This document shows, in pieces, positions 36,190 through 44,809 of a stretch of DNA of 64,000 bases. Location: contig NZ_JACZHT010000001.1 of assembly GCF_014861485.1 (NCBI RefSeq), forward strand, positions 124,001-188,000, read 5' to 3'. This stretch comes from Phaeovibrio sulfidiphilus (lineage in GTDB: Bacteria; Pseudomonadota; Alphaproteobacteria; Rhodospirillales; Rhodospirillaceae). The position numbers and the translations under genes were made by a program. Each line of letters begins with the position of its first letter. Position 1 is the first letter of the stretch. Below the pieces are notes generated by a model. The model worked only from the letters and a program-made list of their open reading frames with translations. It searched no databases and was not told the DNA's origin.

Positions 36190-39100
36190 TCAGCTGTTGG
36201 CGGCCTTTCCCTGAAGATCCCGCGCATCCCCGGACGTGGACACCGCCGAGATTTTCGTCTCGCGGGCCATCTTCAGCAGTTCCTCCTGCTTCAGGCTCTG
36301 CTCGGCGTAGGCCTTCAGGCTGGTGTAGTCCGTCTTGCCCGACCCCAGAACCGGCACCGAGCCCACGATAATGCGCGACGGCACGGACAGCTCCGACACG
36401 CCCTTCTGACGGGCAAACTTCAGAAGGTCGCCCCGGTTGGCCTCCTCGTACTCGGTGACCAGCACCAGACGCTCGCCCTTGCGGGGGTCCGCCACCGCCA
36501 CCACACCCCGGGGAACGCCGGGCCACAGCTCGTCGATCAGGGTCTCGACCGCCGCGAGCGAGACCATCTCGCCGCCAATCTTCGCAAAGCGCCGGGCACG
36601 GCCCACAATGGTCACATAGCCCTCGTCGTCCACGGTCACGATGTCGCCGGTGTCGTGCCAGCCGTCCGGCGGCGGCTTCAGGACGCCCGGCTCGTCGGCC
36701 AGAAGGTAGCCCGCCATGACCGAGGAGCCCCGGACCACCAGGCGTCCGCCCTCCTCCACGTCCTCGACCGGCTCCAGGCGCCACTCCACGCCCGGGAGCA
36801 GCTTGCCCACGGTTCCGGGGCGGTTGTACATCGGGGTGTTGAGCGCAAGGACCGGCGCGCACTCGGTCACGCCGTAGCCCTCCAGGATCCGGATGCCGAA
36901 CTTGTTCATGAACAGCTCGCGGGTGGAGCGCTTCACCGGCTCGGCCCCCACGATGCAGTAGCGCACCGAGTGGAAGTCGTACGGGTGCGCGGAGCGCCCG
37001 TAACCGGCCACGAAGGTGTCGGTCCCGAACAGGATGGTCGCGCTGGAGGCATAGACCGCCTCCGGGATCAGGTGATAGTGCAGCGGCGACGGATACAGGT
37101 ACACCGGCACTCCCGACACCACGGGCAGGACCGTCCCCAGCGTCAGCCCGAAGGCGTGGAACATGGGCAGGACGTTGAACACCTTGTCGCCGTTGTGGAA
37201 GTCGATCCGGGCGGCGGCCTGGGCCACGTTGGCCATCATGTTGGCGTGGGTCAGGACCACGCCCTTGGGCTTGCCCTCGGAGCCGGAGGTGAACAGGATC
37301 GCCACCGCATCCCCCGAGACCCGCCGGGGCCCCACACGGCGGTTGCGCATCAGAAGCCCGCGGATCTTGTCCCAGGCGCTCACCGTGGTGCGGATGTCGT
37401 CCAGATAGACCACGTTCAGGCCTGCGGCCTCCAGCCCCTCCACCAGGGCCTCGAGGCGAGCCTGCTCGATGAACGCGCGGGAGGTCAGGACCGTGCGCGT
37501 CTGGGAGACCTCGCAGGCGGACACCAGGTTCGCCACCCCGGCGGTGAAGTTCAGCATGGCCGGCGTGCGTCCGGTGGAAATGATCGCAAGGAACGTGACG
37601 AACGAGCCGCAGGCGTTGGGCAGAAGGAAGCCCAGGGTGTTCTCCCCGCGGAACCGCTTGTGCAGCTTGGACCCCAGAACCCGCACGGCCGTCAGCAGGC
37701 GCCCGTAGGTCATGGCCCCCACGTTCGGATCCTCGCAGGCGAGGCGGCCCATGCCGTACAGGTGGCCGGTGCGCACCACCTCCTCGAAAACGGTGCCGGT
37801 CCGGAAGGACGTGGAGAACATCAGGTCCGACATCAGCCGGTACAGGGCGCCCGAGGCCGCCTGCCACCGGGCCGAGCCCTTCAGGGCCGGATCAATGTTC
37901 AGGCGTACTGGAGCCGTGACCTTCACCCGAACCTTGGGGAACCACTGCTTGCGGGTCTGCATGGCCGTCAGGCGGGAGAAGAAGCTGCGCTCCAGCCCCT
38001 CGATCTTGACGGGAACGATCATGGAGCCGGTCTTCTCGGCAATCATGGCCGCGCCGTCGTAGACCTTCATCAGGGAGCCGGTGACCGTAATGCGCCCCTC
38101 GGGGAAGATGACCAGCGGGCGCCCCTCCTGAACCAGGTGGATCAGGGTCCGGGTCGCCATGGGATGGGTCGGGTCCAGAGGAAAGACCGTCAGCCCCCGC
38201 AGGAAGGGCTTCAGCCACCAGCGGTTCGCCACGTCGGCGTTGATGGCCAGAACCGGCTCGCGGATGCGGCCCGTGTCGCACACCACGTTGGCCAGAAGCG
38301 CGTCCAGAAAGGACACGTGGTTGAAGGCCAGAATGGGCGCGGGTCCGGCCTTCTCCAGGTTCTCCATCCCGGTGACCTCGAGCCCATAGAAGGCCCGCAG
38401 CAAAATGGAGGTGAAGTCCCGAAACAGGCTGGTGGGCAGGAACCGCACCATCAGAACCGCCGCCACCAGGGACAGGATCCCCAGCCCCGCAAGAAGCGCC
38501 CCGAAGGACACGCCAAGCGCCTGGAGCCCGGCCACACCAAAGCCGCCCAGGGTCATGAACCCGGCATTGAGCACGTTGTTGGCCGCCACCACCCGGGCCC
38601 GGCGCTCGGGATGGGCCCAGGCCTGAAGGGCGGCAAAGGAGGGAACCACAAGGAACCCGCCCCCGATCCCGGCCAGGACCAGGTCAACACCGATGTGGAC
38701 CGACCCCGCCCGGGCGAAGAACTCCACCGGACCGGCCGCCGCTGCGGACACCGCGCCCAGAGCCCCGGCCGCAAGGCCCATGTCCACACAGGCCCCGCCA
38801 ATGATCAGGGTGCCGATAGTGGCCTGGAGAAGCACGATCCGCCCCGCCGACAGCCACGCGGCCACGGCCGAGCCGCAGGCCACGGCCACCGTGAACGCGG
38901 CCAGGAACAGGGCCACGACCAGGGGCGTGCCCCCCATGGGCCCCTGGACCAGGGGCGCCAGCAGGGACAGGACAATGGCCCCCGTGAACCAGCACCAGGA
39001 CACCATCAGGGCCGTGACCAGAAGGCGGCGCTCCGCCCCCAGCTCCCGCAGGAGACGCCCGGTGGAGCGCGCGATGTTCCAGTCCACGCTAAGGTCCGGC

Positions 39101-39732
39101 TGGGCCCGTCCCGTGCGGGGGATCAGGCAGCTGGCAATCCAGGCAATCAGGGAAAAGGCAACGATGAGGCTGCCGAACACCGGCGCATCCGCCCGGCCCA
39201 CGGCAAACAGGACACCGGCCAGGAGGGTGCCCCCCAGAATGGCGGTGAAAGTGCCGCCCTGCATCCAGGCGTTGGCGGCGGGAAGCTCGGATTTTCGCAG
39301 GTGGTCCGGCAGGATCGAGTACTTCACGGGGCCAAAGAAGGCCGAGCCGGTCCCGAACAGGAACAAGGTCACCATCAGAAGCGGGATGGAGCCCAGCGCC
39401 ATCCCCGTCACCGCAAGGGCGGCAAAGCCCAGCTCGGCAAACTTCAGAACCCGGGCCACAAGAGCCTTGTCGAAGCGGTCGGCAATCTCGCCCGCCACCG
39501 CCGAAAACAGGAGAAACGGGGCAATGAACACCGCGCCCGCCAGCGTGATGAGGGCATGGGAACCGCCCTCCGGCGCATAGCCGTTCGTTCCGGCGGCGAT
39601 GTAGGCCAGAATGAGAAAAACAAGGGAGTTTTTGAGAAAATTGTCGCTGAACGCGGCAAAGAACTGCGTGACGAACAGCGGCAGAAAGCGTCGCGAGCGA
39701 ATCAGCGGCCGCTTTTGATACTGGTAGGGCAT
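36190..39732 (-). CDS. aas: Three-domain Aas protein: MFS lysophospholipid transporter, acyltransferase and acyl-ACP synthetase
   Basis: 1180 residues. Residues 1 to about 430 are a 12-helix MFS transporter of the LplT type (FFAAFSDNFLKNSLVFLIL). A PlsC acyltransferase domain follows with NHVSFLDAL (H-x4-D, near 470) and FPEGRI. The last 530 residues are an AMP-forming ligase with ILFTSGSEGKPKGVVLTH (near 810), YGVTECAPV, and the HDTGD and GRARRFAKIGGE motifs. Together they flip lysophospholipid inward and re-acylate it. In E. coli lplT and aas are two genes; here they are fused, as in other alphaproteobacteria. The ATG is preceded by GGGGAAACCATT. Confidence 0.93.
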   Translation of the reverse strand: MPYQYQKRPLIRSRRFLPLFVTQFFAAFSDNFLKNSLVFLILAYIAAGTNGYAPEGGSHALITLAGAVFIAPFLLFSAVAGEIADRFDKALVARVLKFAELGFAALAVTGMALGSIPLLMVTLFLFGTGSAFFGPVKYSILPDHLRKSELPAANAWMQGGTFTAILGGTLLAGVLFAVGRADAPVFGSLIVAFSLIAWIASCLIPRTGRAQPDLSVDWNIARSTGRLLRELGAERRLLVTALMVSWCWFTGAIVLSLLAPLVQGPMGGTPLVVALFLAAFTVAVACGSAVAAWLSAGRIVLLQATIGTLIIGGACVDMGLAAGALGAVSAAAAGPVEFFARAGSVHIGVDLVLAGIGGGFLVVPSFAALQAWAHPERRARVVAANNVLNAGFMTLGGFGVAGLQALGVSFGALLAGLGILSLVAAVLMVRFLPTSLFRDFTSILLRAFYGLEVTGMENLEKAGPAPILAFNHVSFLDALLANVVCDTGRIREPVLAINADVANRWWLKPFLRGLTVFPLDPTHPMATRTLIHLVQEGRPLVIFPEGRITVTGSLMKVYDGAAMIAEKTGSMIVPVKIEGLERSFFSRLTAMQTRKQWFPKVRVKVTAPVRLNIDPALKGSARWQAASGALYRLMSDLMFSTSFRTGTVFEEVVRTGHLYGMGRLACEDPNVGAMTYGRLLTAVRVLGSKLHKRFRGENTLGFLLPNACGSFVTFLAIISTGRTPAMLNFTAGVANLVSACEVSQTRTVLTSRAFIEQARLEALVEGLEAAGLNVVYLDDIRTTVSAWDKIRGLLMRNRRVGPRRVSGDAVAILFTSGSEGKPKGVVLTHANMMANVAQAAARIDFHNGDKVFNVLPMFHAFGLTLGTVLPVVSGVPVYLYPSPLHYHLIPEAVYASSATILFGTDTFVAGYGRSAHPYDFHSVRYCIVGAEPVKRSTRELFMNKFGIRILEGYGVTECAPVLALNTPMYNRPGTVGKLLPGVEWRLEPVEDVEEGGRLVVRGSSVMAGYLLADEPGVLKPPPDGWHDTGDIVTVDDEGYVTIVGRARRFAKIGGEMVSLAAVETLIDELWPGVPRGVVAVADPRKGERLVLVTEYEEANRGDLLKFARQKGVSELSVPSRIIVGSVPVLGSGKTDYTSLKAYAEQSLKQEELLKMARETKISAVSTSGDARDLQGKAANS

Positions 39733-39871
39733 AATGGTTTCCCCGTTTCAAGGGATGACGAAAAACCTTCGCTCCGGAGATAAAGGCCCGTCAGCACGGG
39801 AAGCGCAACCAAATTCTGCACCACTTTGTGCCGCAATTGGCCCGGCGGCAGCGCACGGGACCGAAACGGGG

Positions 39872-40207
39872 TCAGCCCGGGGGGGCCTTTTCCATGCCCT
39901 CACAAAACAGGCTGTGCAGCACCGAGACGAACAGCTCGGAGCGCGCATCGGCGAGACGGTAGTGCACGGCGCGCCCTTCCTTGCGAAAGGTAATTATTCC
40001 TGCTTTGCGAAGCTCACCAATCTGCTGGGAAAGGCCGGGCTGCCGAATGCCAAGCCCCTCTTCCAACTCCCGCACGCTGCGCTCGCCGGCACACAGGGTG
40101 CACACGATCATCAGCCGGTCCGGGTGGGCCAGAAGCTTCAGAAAAGCGGCCGCCTCGTCGGCGTGCTTTTTCATGAGGAGAATTTCGTCAGGCAAGGGCG
40201 CATTCAT
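39872..40207 (-). CDS. ArsR-family repressor, BigR/SqrR-like persulfide sensor
   Basis: 111 residues with an ArsR/SmtB winged helix (LLAHPDRLMIVCTLCAGERSVRELEEGLGIRQPGLSQQIGELRKAGIITFRKEGRAVHYRL). Cysteines are at 36, 39 and 102. C36 and C102 are 66 residues apart, the same spacing as the redox pair of SqrR (41/107) and BigR (42/108), which form a sulfur bridge with persulfides and release DNA. The DUF2892 gene just upstream is a typical partner. Direct repeats in front of that gene could be the operator. The extra C39 is unusual. Confidence 0.85.
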   Translation of the reverse strand: MNAPLPDEILLMKKHADEAAAFLKLLAHPDRLMIVCTLCAGERSVRELEEGLGIRQPGLSQQIGELRKAGIITFRKEGRAVHYRLADARSELFVSVLHSLFCEGMEKAPPG

Positions 40208-40270
40208 GAAGGCAAGCTACTTCCGGCGGTGAGAAACACATGGGAACGGAAACGGGAAAATGCGAGTCGG

Positions 40271-40312
40271 AAAAAAGCGGGAGAGCCGAAACACCAGCCC
40301 CTCCCGCTTTTA
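40271..40312. terminator. Bidirectional terminator between the DUF2892 and ArsR genes
   Basis: AAAAAAGCGGGAG and CTCCCGCTTTTA flank an 18-base loop. Read on the minus strand, it ends the DUF2892 transcript 17 bases after its stop. Some read-through to the ArsR gene may occur. Confidence 0.75.
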
Positions 40313-40327
40313 CGACACAAAAGGTGC

Positions 40328-40540
40328 TCAGTCGCGGTTGTCCGTCGAGCACTTGCAGGTCGAGATACCCAGCATGGAGTAGAGCATGCAGTTGCCCATG
40401 ATCGCCGTGAAAATGGGAACGATGCCAATCAGGGCCGCCCAACGCCACTGGCTCTCGGGGAACACGAAGAACAGGCTGAGGATCGCGACGCCGACGACGA
40501 CGCGGACCAGGCGGTCCACGCTACCAAGATTCTGCTTCAT
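40328..40540 (-). CDS. DUF2892 inner membrane protein (YgaP-type membrane domain)
   Basis: 70 residues from an ATG preceded by TGGAGACAATCA. VDRLVRVVVGVAILSLFFVF and WAALIGIVPIFTAIMGNCMLYSMLGISTC give two membrane helices; the ending SMLGISTC with Cys residues is the family mark. In E. coli the same domain is the membrane part of YgaP, which also carries a rhodanese domain and is controlled by the BigR homologue YgaV. Here it stands without rhodanese next to a BigR-like gene. The role in sulfide handling is inferred from this context. Confidence 0.88.
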   Translation of the reverse strand: MKQNLGSVDRLVRVVVGVAILSLFFVFPESQWRWAALIGIVPIFTAIMGNCMLYSMLGISTCKCSTDNRD

Positions 40541-40622
40541 TGATTGTCTCCAGACACGTTGAATGGGGTTTTTGTTTCACCGCAGGGATGCGGCTGGAAA
40601 CAGCGTATTCTACTTTCGATTA

Positions 40623-40651
40623 TTTGCAATGTTTTTTTTGCAATGTTTTTT
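40623..40651. promoter_or_regulatory. Tandem TTTGCAATG repeats upstream of the DUF2892 gene
   Basis: TTTGCAATG at 40623-40631 and 40637-40645, each followed by T-runs (14-base period), in an AT-rich island of otherwise GC-rich DNA. They lie 83-111 bases before the start codon and form a candidate operator for the BigR-like repressor. The lipocalin gene ends at 40707 on the other side. Confidence 0.4.
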
Positions 40652-40706
40652 GACGAAGAACGCATTCCGGCAGATCCGGCCCGGATCGCCACCCTGGCGA
40701 TCCCCC

Positions 40707-41306
40707 TCAGTCCCCGAAAAAACCGTCGCAAGGCGGATCCCGGTCATGGACCACGCGAATCAGGTCGTCGGCCTCGAAGCCGTTGTCCAGGGCCACCTCC
40801 ATCAGGGCCGAGATGTCGGCCTCGTGCACGTAGGGCTCCCGGGCCAGAAGCCACAGGTGATCGCGGTCCGGGCCGCAGGCCAGGGCCCGGCGGTAGGAGG
40901 GATCCACGTCCATCACGTGGAAGCCCCGGCGCCAGGGCCAGAAAAACGACAGGGAGAAGCTGCCGATCCAGGGCTCCCGGGCGAAAACGGCCACGCCCTC
41001 GATTTTGCGCCAGCGCAGGCTCTCCCGGTCAAAGCCCCGGTTCACCACGCGGAAGCGCCCGCCGTCCAGCAGCAGGAACTCCATGCTCACGTTGGACAGA
41101 TGGGTCTCGAAGCCGTCATCCAGGCGGAAGATCTCGTACCACCGCCCCAGAAAGCAGGTGGCGTCAAAGCCGTGGACCGGCCGGACGCCGGCGGGAGGCC
41201 GCGTGGCCCCCAGGACATGCTCGGCCGCCGAGGCCCCGATGCGGCCCAGGATCCCCCGTCGGGGGCGGGGCGCGAAGTGGGGAACGGGCGGGTGGAAATC
41301 CCCCAT
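40707..41306 (-). CDS. Lipocalin family protein (Blc-like)
   Basis: 199 residues. The first structurally conserved region reads FLGRWYEIFRLDDGFE; later VVNRGFD, a central FAREPWIGSFSLSFFWPWRRGFHVMDVDPSYRRAL and DHLWLLAREPYV complete the bacterial lipocalin pattern. Unlike E. coli Blc there is no lipoprotein signal; the N-terminus is Arg/Pro-rich, so it may be cytoplasmic or misread at its start. Its ATG overlaps the zapE stop (TGATG), so it is coupled to zapE. Ligand unknown. Confidence 0.87.
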   Translation of the reverse strand: MGDFHPPVPHFAPRPRRGILGRIGASAAEHVLGATRPPAGVRPVHGFDATCFLGRWYEIFRLDDGFETHLSNVSMEFLLLDGGRFRVVNRGFDRESLRWRKIEGVAVFAREPWIGSFSLSFFWPWRRGFHVMDVDPSYRRALACGPDRDHLWLLAREPYVHEADISALMEVALDNGFEADDLIRVVHDRDPPCDGFFGD

Positions 41307-42529
41307 CAGGCCGAGGCTTTCCGGGGCCAGTCCTCACCCTCGGCCGGCTCCCCGTCGCGGGAGACGGCGTCGGTGGGGAGCCCGTCCGCGCCGGAGGTGC
41401 GGCGCCGGGGGCTCCGGGCCCGTTCCAGATAGCCCTCGGTCTGCATCTCCAGCAGGCGCGAGACGGTCCTTTGGAACTCGAACGCGCCGTCCCCCTCGGC
41501 GTAGAGCGCCGTGGGCATGGCCGCCGCCGAGCACACCAGCGCGGTTCCGTTCTCGTAAAGGGCATCCACCAGGACCACAAAGCGGCGGGCCTCGTCCCGG
41601 TTCCGGGGCTCGAGAATGGGAATGTCGGACACCACAATCACGTCAAAGCGCTCGGCCAGGGCCAGATAGTCGTGGGAGCCAAGGGCCGTGCGGCACAGGT
41701 CCGTGAAGGTGAAACGCGCCACCGGCCCGGCCGCGAGGGGCACGGGAACCGTGCGGCCGTTCACGTGCACTTCGGTCGGGAAGGCGGGCACACCGCCGGA
41801 CAGGAGGCCCATGAACTCGTCCAGGCGCGCATCGGTCCCGGGCGCGTTCGCATCCAGGTAGACCGTCATGCCGCGAAGATTGTCCAGGCGATGGTCCACG
41901 GGGCTGTCGATGGCCACCGTCTGCATGCGGGATTTCATCAGCGCGATAAAGGGCAGGAACTTCTCCCGCTGGAGACCGTGGCGGTAGAGCTCGTCGGGCG
42001 GGCGGTTGGACGTGGTGACCACCACAACCCCCAGCCCGCAGATCGCGTCGAACAGGCGCCCCACGATCATCGCATCGCCAATGTCCTGGATGTCCATCTC
42101 GTCCAGGCACAGAACCCGCTTGCCCCGGGTCAGGGCCCGGGCCAGATCCGGAATGGGATCCCCGGCGCCCCGCCCGTCACCCCGAACCCGCCACTCGTGG
42201 AGCGTGGTGTGGGCCTCGCGCATCAGCATGTGGAAGTGGAGACGGCGGCTCATATGGGACGGCAGGCTGCTGTGAAACAGGTCCATCATCATGGACTTGC
42301 CCCGCCCCACCGGCCCGTAGACGTAGAGCCCCGGCACCCCGGCCGGTTTCGGGCCCCGGTTGCGCAGCCGGGCGAGCCAGCCCCGGGACGGCGCCTCCAT
42401 CGGCGGCAGGGACAGGATCGACCGGTACAGCGCCTCGAAATGGGCCAGAACGGGTTCCTGCGCCGGGTCGGACACAAGCTGTCCGCTCGACACGCGCGCA
42501 CGGTAAAGGGCAAGGGGACCGTCGGTCAT
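41306..42529 (-). CDS. zapE: Cell division protein ZapE (AFG1-like ATPase)
   Basis: 407 residues. Walker A is GLYVYGPVGRGKSMMMD, Walker B VLCLDEMDIQDIGDAMIVGRLF, and VVVTTSNRPPDELYRHGLQREKFLPFI is a strongly conserved AFG1/ZapE stretch. ZapE associates with the Z ring in E. coli. The last 35 residues are a charged extension. A GTG two codons upstream of the chosen ATG is an alternative. Co-transcribed with the lipocalin gene. Confidence 0.94.
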   Translation of the reverse strand: MTDGPLALYRARVSSGQLVSDPAQEPVLAHFEALYRSILSLPPMEAPSRGWLARLRNRGPKPAGVPGLYVYGPVGRGKSMMMDLFHSSLPSHMSRRLHFHMLMREAHTTLHEWRVRGDGRGAGDPIPDLARALTRGKRVLCLDEMDIQDIGDAMIVGRLFDAICGLGVVVVTTSNRPPDELYRHGLQREKFLPFIALMKSRMQTVAIDSPVDHRLDNLRGMTVYLDANAPGTDARLDEFMGLLSGGVPAFPTEVHVNGRTVPVPLAAGPVARFTFTDLCRTALGSHDYLALAERFDVIVVSDIPILEPRNRDEARRFVVLVDALYENGTALVCSAAAMPTALYAEGDGAFEFQRTVSRLLEMQTEGYLERARSPRRRTSGADGLPTDAVSRDGEPAEGEDWPRKASA

Positions 42530-42590
42530 GAACACAGGACTGAATCCGTTCTTGTCGGGGGGAGAAGACTCGCTTTAATCCATCCGGAGG

Positions 42591-42623
42591 GAAAAGAAAA
42601 GCCCCCTCGGCCTCCAAGGGAGC
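42591..42623 (-). terminator. Intrinsic terminator of the cysteine synthase homologue
   Basis: On the minus strand GCTCCCTTGG pairs with CCGAGGGGGC (two G-T pairs), loop AGG, followed by TTTTCTTTT. It lies 60 bases past the stop codon. Confidence 0.82.
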
Positions 42624-42682
42624 GGGCAGAGGCACCGGCCCGGCCACGGGCTCTTGCGGGCAGAAGAGGCCCGCCTTGGGCC

Positions 42683-43741
42683 CTAGCCCGAGGGAAACCC
42701 GGCCGAGAAGGGAGCGGCAACACCCCCGCTCCCGGACGGGGACGGGTGCGCACCCGGAGGGATCTCGTCAAACAGGGGGGTGGACAGGTAGCGCTCCGCG
42801 CCCGAGGCCAGGATGGCGACCACGGTGCGTCCGTCCCAGCCGGGGCGACGGGCCAGCGCGACCGCCGCCGCCAGAACAGCACCGGAGGAAATTCCCGCGG
42901 GCAGACCCTCAAGCCGGGCCACCGACTGCGCCATCGCAAGCGCTGTTTCCAAAGGCACATGAACCACCTCGTCAACCCCATCCGCCCGCGGCGTCCCCGG
43001 GCGGGATCCGACACCTCCCCGTCCTGCGGGTCCGGCACCGGGGCCGGGCCGGGCGGCGGATCCCCCAGACGGCGCGTCCTCAAGGGGGCCGGTACCGACA
43101 ATCTGCACGCCGGGCTTCCGCTCCTTCAGGGCGCGGGACACACCCGACAGGGTCGCGCCGGTTCCCAACGCCCCAATCACCCCGTCAACGGCGCCGGCCG
43201 TGTCCTCCCAGATCTCGAGGCCCGTCGTGCGTCGGTGCATCTCGGCCCCGGCCTCGGCGTGGGACCAGGACAGCATCACCATCCCCGGAACCGAGGCCTG
43301 AAGCTCAACCGCCCGCTCCCGCGCTCCGTCAGCGCCGCGCGAGGCGGGCGTGAGAACGATCTCAGCTCCGAAATGGGACAGAAAGCGACGGCGATCAAGG
43401 GACACGGACTCGGGCAGAACCAGGACAAGGCGGTAGCCCCGGGCCGCGCACAAGGATGCAAGGGAAAGGGCCAGATTGCCCCCTGTGGCCTCGACCACGG
43501 TGCCCCCGGGCTTCAGGTGCCCCGAACGCTCGGCGGCGGTCACCATGCCCAGCGCGGTGCGGTCCTTCACGCTGCCCAGAGGGCTGAGAAACTCCAGCTT
43601 GGCCAGAAGCTCGAAGGGGAGAGTGTGGGCGGACGAGAACCTGCCCAGCCGGACCAGGGGCGTGGGGCCGATCAGCCCCGCCAGAGTGTCGGCAATCCGG
43701 GCATCCGGGCGGAGCGGGGGATCAGAAAAGGGACTGTTCAT
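42683..43741 (-). CDS. Cysteine synthase (CysK)-like PLP protein with altered substrate loop
   Basis: 352 residues. The PLP lysine motif is PLGSVKDRTAL and the fold-type II elements GALGTGATLSG and LPAGISSGAVLAA are present. The loop that binds the substrate carboxylate, normally TSGNTG, reads TGGNLA, losing the Ser, Thr and second Gly. The phosphate loop is GTGAT instead of GTGGT. A Gly/Ala/Pro-rich insert near residue 230 and a C-terminal tail add length over CysK (about 320). It may therefore have a different substrate or a regulatory role. ATG at 43741 follows GGAGACCCGC. Confidence 0.82.
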   Translation of the reverse strand: MNSPFSDPPLRPDARIADTLAGLIGPTPLVRLGRFSSAHTLPFELLAKLEFLSPLGSVKDRTALGMVTAAERSGHLKPGGTVVEATGGNLALSLASLCAARGYRLVLVLPESVSLDRRRFLSHFGAEIVLTPASRGADGARERAVELQASVPGMVMLSWSHAEAGAEMHRRTTGLEIWEDTAGAVDGVIGALGTGATLSGVSRALKERKPGVQIVGTGPLEDAPSGGSAARPGPGAGPAGRGGVGSRPGTPRADGVDEVVHVPLETALAMAQSVARLEGLPAGISSGAVLAAAVALARRPGWDGRTVVAILASGAERYLSTPLFDEIPPGAHPSPSGSGGVAAPFSAGFPSG

Positions 43742-44350
43742 GCGGGTCTCCGGTCATCACGTTCCGACAGTGGACCGCACAACCGGGGGTCATGTCCAGA
43801 CCGAAGTTCCGGCCCGGGACGGACAGGACACGCTCACACCCATACCCACACCAACGCTCACGGACATGGACCGGAAGGAGACCGGGACCAGGAGCAGGCG
43901 GGCGCACACCACAACAGGCCGCGCGCGAGCGCGCACAGAAAGATCGCCCCGGACCCCTGGCGGCCCCGGTCTTTGTCTGCCCGTTCATGGAAACACACAC
44001 TGAGCCACCCCGTGCCGATCGTCCCGCCTGATACGGGCGCGGATGCACGGACATGCTGCGTCTGAAAACGGCACTCCCGCCTCCGGGAGGACGCATACCG
44101 GCCGGTCAATCCCGGTCCGGGCCACAAACATCACCAGCGTCACGGATCCGGTTCATGAACAGGAGCCCCCCCTGCCACGGAAGAACCGGGCAACGCTCCT
44201 GCACATCTGGCAAACAAACCTCCTGCCAGCCAGTCCCGCAAGTTCGCCTGAAAACGCGCGGACCCACCGCGCTCACCCGGGCATCACCCCCGACGCAAAG
44301 CCTGAACGGCCAGGCACCGGTTTGTGAACGCTCTGCCCGGAGCCGTACCG
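43742..44350. other. Gene-free stretch between the CysK homologue and the Rrf2 gene
   Basis: About 600 bases, CA/CG-rich, with only shadow frames. It presumably contains the promoter of the CysK homologue on the minus strand, but no clear -35/-10 pair was found. No palindrome long enough to call an operator was noticed. Confidence 0.4.
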
Positions 44351-44809
44351 TCAGGACGAGAGTTCTGCCAGGGCCCGCTCGGCCTCGCTCGGGATTCCGC
44401 CCTGATAGGCGCGGGTACAGAGATCCTCGACGGTGATGGAGTCCAGGTGCTGCATGATGGTGTCGCGCAGGTCGTTCCACAGCGGACGGACCACGAAAAG
44501 ACCGAGATCCGAGCCGGGCAGATCCTCGGGCGCCTCTTCCGAGGCCTCAAGCTCCGCCACCAGGCGCACGATCTCGCCAACAGTGATCTGATGGCGCTCG
44601 CGAGCAAGGAAGTACCCGCCCCTGGGGCCGCGAACACCGTTCAGGATCCCGTTACGGACGAGATGCTGAAGCGTCTGCTCCAGGTAGCGCCGCGGAATAC
44701 CCTGACGACGGGTGATCTCGCGGTTTTGAACGGGCTCTCCCCCTGCGTGGTAGGCTACATCCAATACAGCCTCGATCGCAAAGAGCATCTTTTTTGTCAA
44801 CCTGATCAT
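44351..44809 (-). CDS. Rrf2-family transcriptional regulator without Fe-S cysteines
   Basis: 152 residues. The winged helix (LTKKMLFAIEAVLDVAYHAGGEPVQNREITRRQGIPRRYLEQTLQHLVRNGILNGVRGPRGGYFLAR) is typical of Rrf2 proteins. IscR, NsrR and RirA carry three Cys for a cluster; here the only Cys is in DLCTRA, so a three-Cys cluster is excluded. CymR of Bacillus is also cluster-free and acts with CysK. The start overlaps the coaBC stop by 4 bases, so it is co-translated with coaBC. Confidence 0.9.
   Translation of the reverse strand: MIRLTKKMLFAIEAVLDVAYHAGGEPVQNREITRRQGIPRRYLEQTLQHLVRNGILNGVRGPRGGYFLARERHQITVGEIVRLVAELEASEEAPEDLPGSDLGLFVVRPLWNDLRDTIMQHLDSITVEDLCTRAYQGGIPSEAERALAELSS

Noticed and set aside
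36655-39783. 1042-codon open frame antisense to aas
   Set aside because: GC-driven shadow; Aas has three complete domains on the other strand.
40544-44065. 1173-codon open frame on the plus strand
   Set aside because: Crosses lipocalin, zapE and the CysK homologue on the opposite strand; no family features and many Arg/Pro/His.
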